Below are positions 4,353-5,913 of a stretch of 5,913 bases of DNA, piece by piece (position 1 is the stretch's first letter; the number at the start of each line of letters is the position of its first letter). Both the position numbers and the translations under genes were made by a program. The DNA comes from Hyphomicrobiales bacterium (GTDB lineage: Bacteria; Pseudomonadota; Alphaproteobacteria; Rhizobiales; Xanthobacteraceae). The notes under the pieces are model-generated. The model was not told where the DNA came from and did no database searches. It was given only the letters and a program-made list of their open reading frames with translations. The DNA lies in contig PKXB01000037.1 of assembly GCA_003133345.1 (NCBI GenBank), forward strand, positions 12,735 through 18,647, given 5' to 3'.

Positions 4353-5729
4353 ATGGATAGCGACAGCGCCTTGCGCACAATCCGGCCCGCCTTCCTGACG
4401 AACAGTTTCGCTATAGCGGCCGTCGCCGCGGTATTTACCCTGCTACCGGCCGCCGCGCCGCCGGCATTCGCGGCCGAGCCTGCGCCCTCCGCGGCCGACC
4501 AGAATTGCCTTGGCTGTCACGGCGCCGCCGGCATGGAGAAGAAGCTGGCGGACGGAGGCACCTTGCAATTGCATGTGCCGGCCGACGCGTTCGTAAAGTC
4601 CGTGCACGGCGCCAACGGTTGCACCAGCTGTCACTCCGACGTCGATCCCGCCAAGCATCCGCCCGAGAAAAACGACATCGCAAGCGCGCGCAGCTTTGCG
4701 ATTGCCACGACCCAGGTATGCCGCACCTGCCATGCCGACAAGTTCGAGCAATGGGAGAGCAGCGTTCACGCCGCGCTGGTGCGCAACGGCAATCCGGCGG
4801 CGCCGATCTGCACCGACTGTCATAATCCGCATGCGGTCATCAAGGATGCGGCGACGAAGCTCGACCAGGTTCCCTGCAAGAATTGCCATTCCGAGATTTT
4901 CACCGCCTATCTCGGCAGCATGCACGCAAAATCGCGCAGCGGTTCCGATCAGAGCTATGCGCCGATCTGCTCCGGCTGCCACAGCGCCCACGCCGTGAAG
5001 CCAACCTCGCTCGGCCAGGGTCCGGAGGCAGCCTGTTTCGGCTGTCACGCCGGCGTGCTGGAAGCCCACCAGAAATGGCTTCCCAATGCCGCTTTGCATT
5101 TTGAAGTGGTGTCCTGTCCGGCCTGTCACGCACCCGAAGCGCAACGCAAGGTCGATCTCATGCTGATCGACAGTAAGGGCAACGCGATGGGGACCGAACA
5201 AATCGGCGTGCCACTGTTCGATGCCAGCACCCGTTCAGACAGCAAGGGGATCGATGCGCTGACGCTGTGGAATTTGCTGCAAACCCTCAATCGCGGAGGC
5301 GCGGTCGGCAATAAGACCATCTTGCGCGGCCGTCTGACGGTTCGCACCGGCCCGCAGGCGCATCAACTCGCCGGCAAGAGCCAGGCGCTCAGCGACTGCC
5401 GCACCTGTCATCGCGCGGGATCGCAGGCCTTCCAGAGCGTGACCATCTCGCTGGTCGGGCCGGACGGCCGCCGCGTGGGCTATGGCGCCAACGCGGATGT
5501 GCTGAACTCGGCGATCTCGCTCGACTCGGTGAGCGGCTTCTATGCGATCGGCGGCACCAGGATCCAACTGCTGGATATCCTGCTGATCCTCGCCATCCTT
5601 GGCGGCGGCGGCATCGCCGTCGGGCACGTAACCTTGGGATGGCTGTTCAAGCGCTACGGCTTTTATCACCCGCACAGCGGCGGCCACGATAACCGGCCGG
5701 CCGGCGGCGATGGCCCCAAGGCGGCATGA
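4353..5729 (+). CDS. Membrane-anchored nonahaem c-type cytochrome
   Basis: This is a 458-residue protein. Residues 1-41 are a signal peptide: a basic start, a hydrophobic core AIAAVAAVFTLLP, and cleavage near AFA-A. Nine CXXCH haem c sites follow, with first Cys at 52, 90, 123, 153, 175, 206, 228, 255 and 349. Several paired sites share the CxxCHxxHA pattern (153-161, 206-214) and SVH/SMH segments supply likely distal His ligands (H85, H139, H191). The first eight haems are packed in about 200 residues. A haem-poor stretch (260-348) separates the ninth. A transmembrane helix at about 404-432 anchors the C-terminus, followed by a His/Gly-rich tail. It belongs broadly with multihaem cytochrome c3/c554-like families. 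It should pass electrons in the periplasm to or from the b-type cytochrome encoded 30 bp downstream. The redox partner and substrate are not visible. Confidence 0.93.
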   Translation: MDSDSALRTIRPAFLTNSFAIAAVAAVFTLLPAAAPPAFAAEPAPSAADQNCLGCHGAAGMEKKLADGGTLQLHVPADAFVKSVHGANGCTSCHSDVDPAKHPPEKNDIASARSFAIATTQVCRTCHADKFEQWESSVHAALVRNGNPAAPICTDCHNPHAVIKDAATKLDQVPCKNCHSEIFTAYLGSMHAKSRSGSDQSYAPICSGCHSAHAVKPTSLGQGPEAACFGCHAGVLEAHQKWLPNAALHFEVVSCPACHAPEAQRKVDLMLIDSKGNAMGTEQIGVPLFDASTRSDSKGIDALTLWNLLQTLNRGGAVGNKTILRGRLTVRTGPQAHQLAGKSQALSDCRTCHRAGSQAFQSVTISLVGPDGRRVGYGANADVLNSAISLDSVSGFYAIGGTRIQLLDILLILAILGGGGIAVGHVTLGWLFKRYGFYHPHSGGHDNRPAGGDGPKAA

Positions 5730-5759
5730 CGGCGCGGCAGCGTTAAAAGGAACTGCACC

Positions 5760-5913
5760 ATGCACAGACTCTACATTCACCCGCTGCCGGTCAGGATCTG
5801 GCACTGGACCAATGCCGTCGGCTTCGTCCTGATGATCCTCACCGGCATGCAGATCCGCTATGTCGGGCTGATCGATGTGGTGTCGTTCCGCACCGCGGTC
5901 AGCGTGCACAATT
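5760..5913 (+). CDS. Cytochrome b561/b6-like membrane subunit (3' partial)
   Basis: Only the first 51 codons are in the window. The start reads MHRLYIHPLPVRIWHWTNAV, then GFVLMILTGMQIRY, the usual opening of b-type cytochromes of the Ni,Fe-hydrogenase / formate-dehydrogenase / thiosulfate-reductase cytochrome b group. The RIWHW motif supplies a haem b ligand histidine just inside the first transmembrane helix, and TGMQIRY closes that helix. AAGGA (5747-5751) lies 8 bp before the ATG. The gene follows the nonahaem cytochrome by 30 bp and is almost surely in the same operon. Its likely job is to exchange electrons between the quinone pool and the periplasmic haem chain. The remainder of the gene lies beyond the window, so subfamily and completeness cannot be judged. 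Confidence 0.88.
   Translation, partial: MHRLYIHPLPVRIWHWTNAVGFVLMILTGMQIRYVGLIDVVSFRTAVSVHN

Overview
The window looks like chromosomal DNA of an alphaproteobacterium, most likely of the order Hyphomicrobiales (Rhizobiales; a Bradyrhizobiaceae- or Xanthobacteraceae-like lineage). The grounds are GC-rich genes with typical codon use, AT-rich islands confined to control regions, a CCA-encoding tRNA-Val, and at 931-979 a palindrome of the kind scattered between genes in this order. No species can be named from the sequence alone.

Left part (1-1867): the C-terminal end of an unrecognised coiled-coil protein (+), a tRNA-Val(CAC) with a near-consensus sigma70 promoter, and a leftward pair made of an excisionase-type HTH regulator with a periplasmic-binding-protein-like domain followed by a small DUF971 (GBBH-like N-terminal) protein. 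The Hyphomicrobiales palindrome lies between the two leftward genes.

Central part (1868-4227), the most unusual: a stand-alone receiver protein, a second receiver fused to a C-terminal hydrophobic membrane domain, a strong Rho-independent terminator, an AT-rich control region, and a 139-residue protein that is essentially the same membrane domain without the receiver. The first and third genes each follow an excellent sigma54 (-24/-12) promoter. Both promoters carry an 11-bp identical element, AAAAATTATAC, exactly 88 bp upstream of the -24 box, and an IHF-like site ending 30 bp before it. A third copy of the upstream element is present. The two transcription units therefore look like one sigma54/enhancer-binding-protein regulon. 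The membrane domain is built from repeated PxxGL units. The short paralogue keeps a relic of the receiver start (RKILIEEEP against RKVLVVDDDP), which suggests it arose by deletion of the receiver.

Right part (4228-5913): a GC-rich hairpin, then a secreted, C-terminally anchored cytochrome with nine CXXCH haem sites, and the start of a b-type cytochrome cut by the window end. Together these look like a membrane quinone/multihaem electron-transfer module.

Working picture (inference): a sigma54-controlled phosphorelay output that includes a membrane-tethered receiver and a receiver-less membrane homologue, next to a respiratory or redox module. No histidine kinase, sigma54 activator or catalytic subunit lies in the window, so signal and substrate are unknown.
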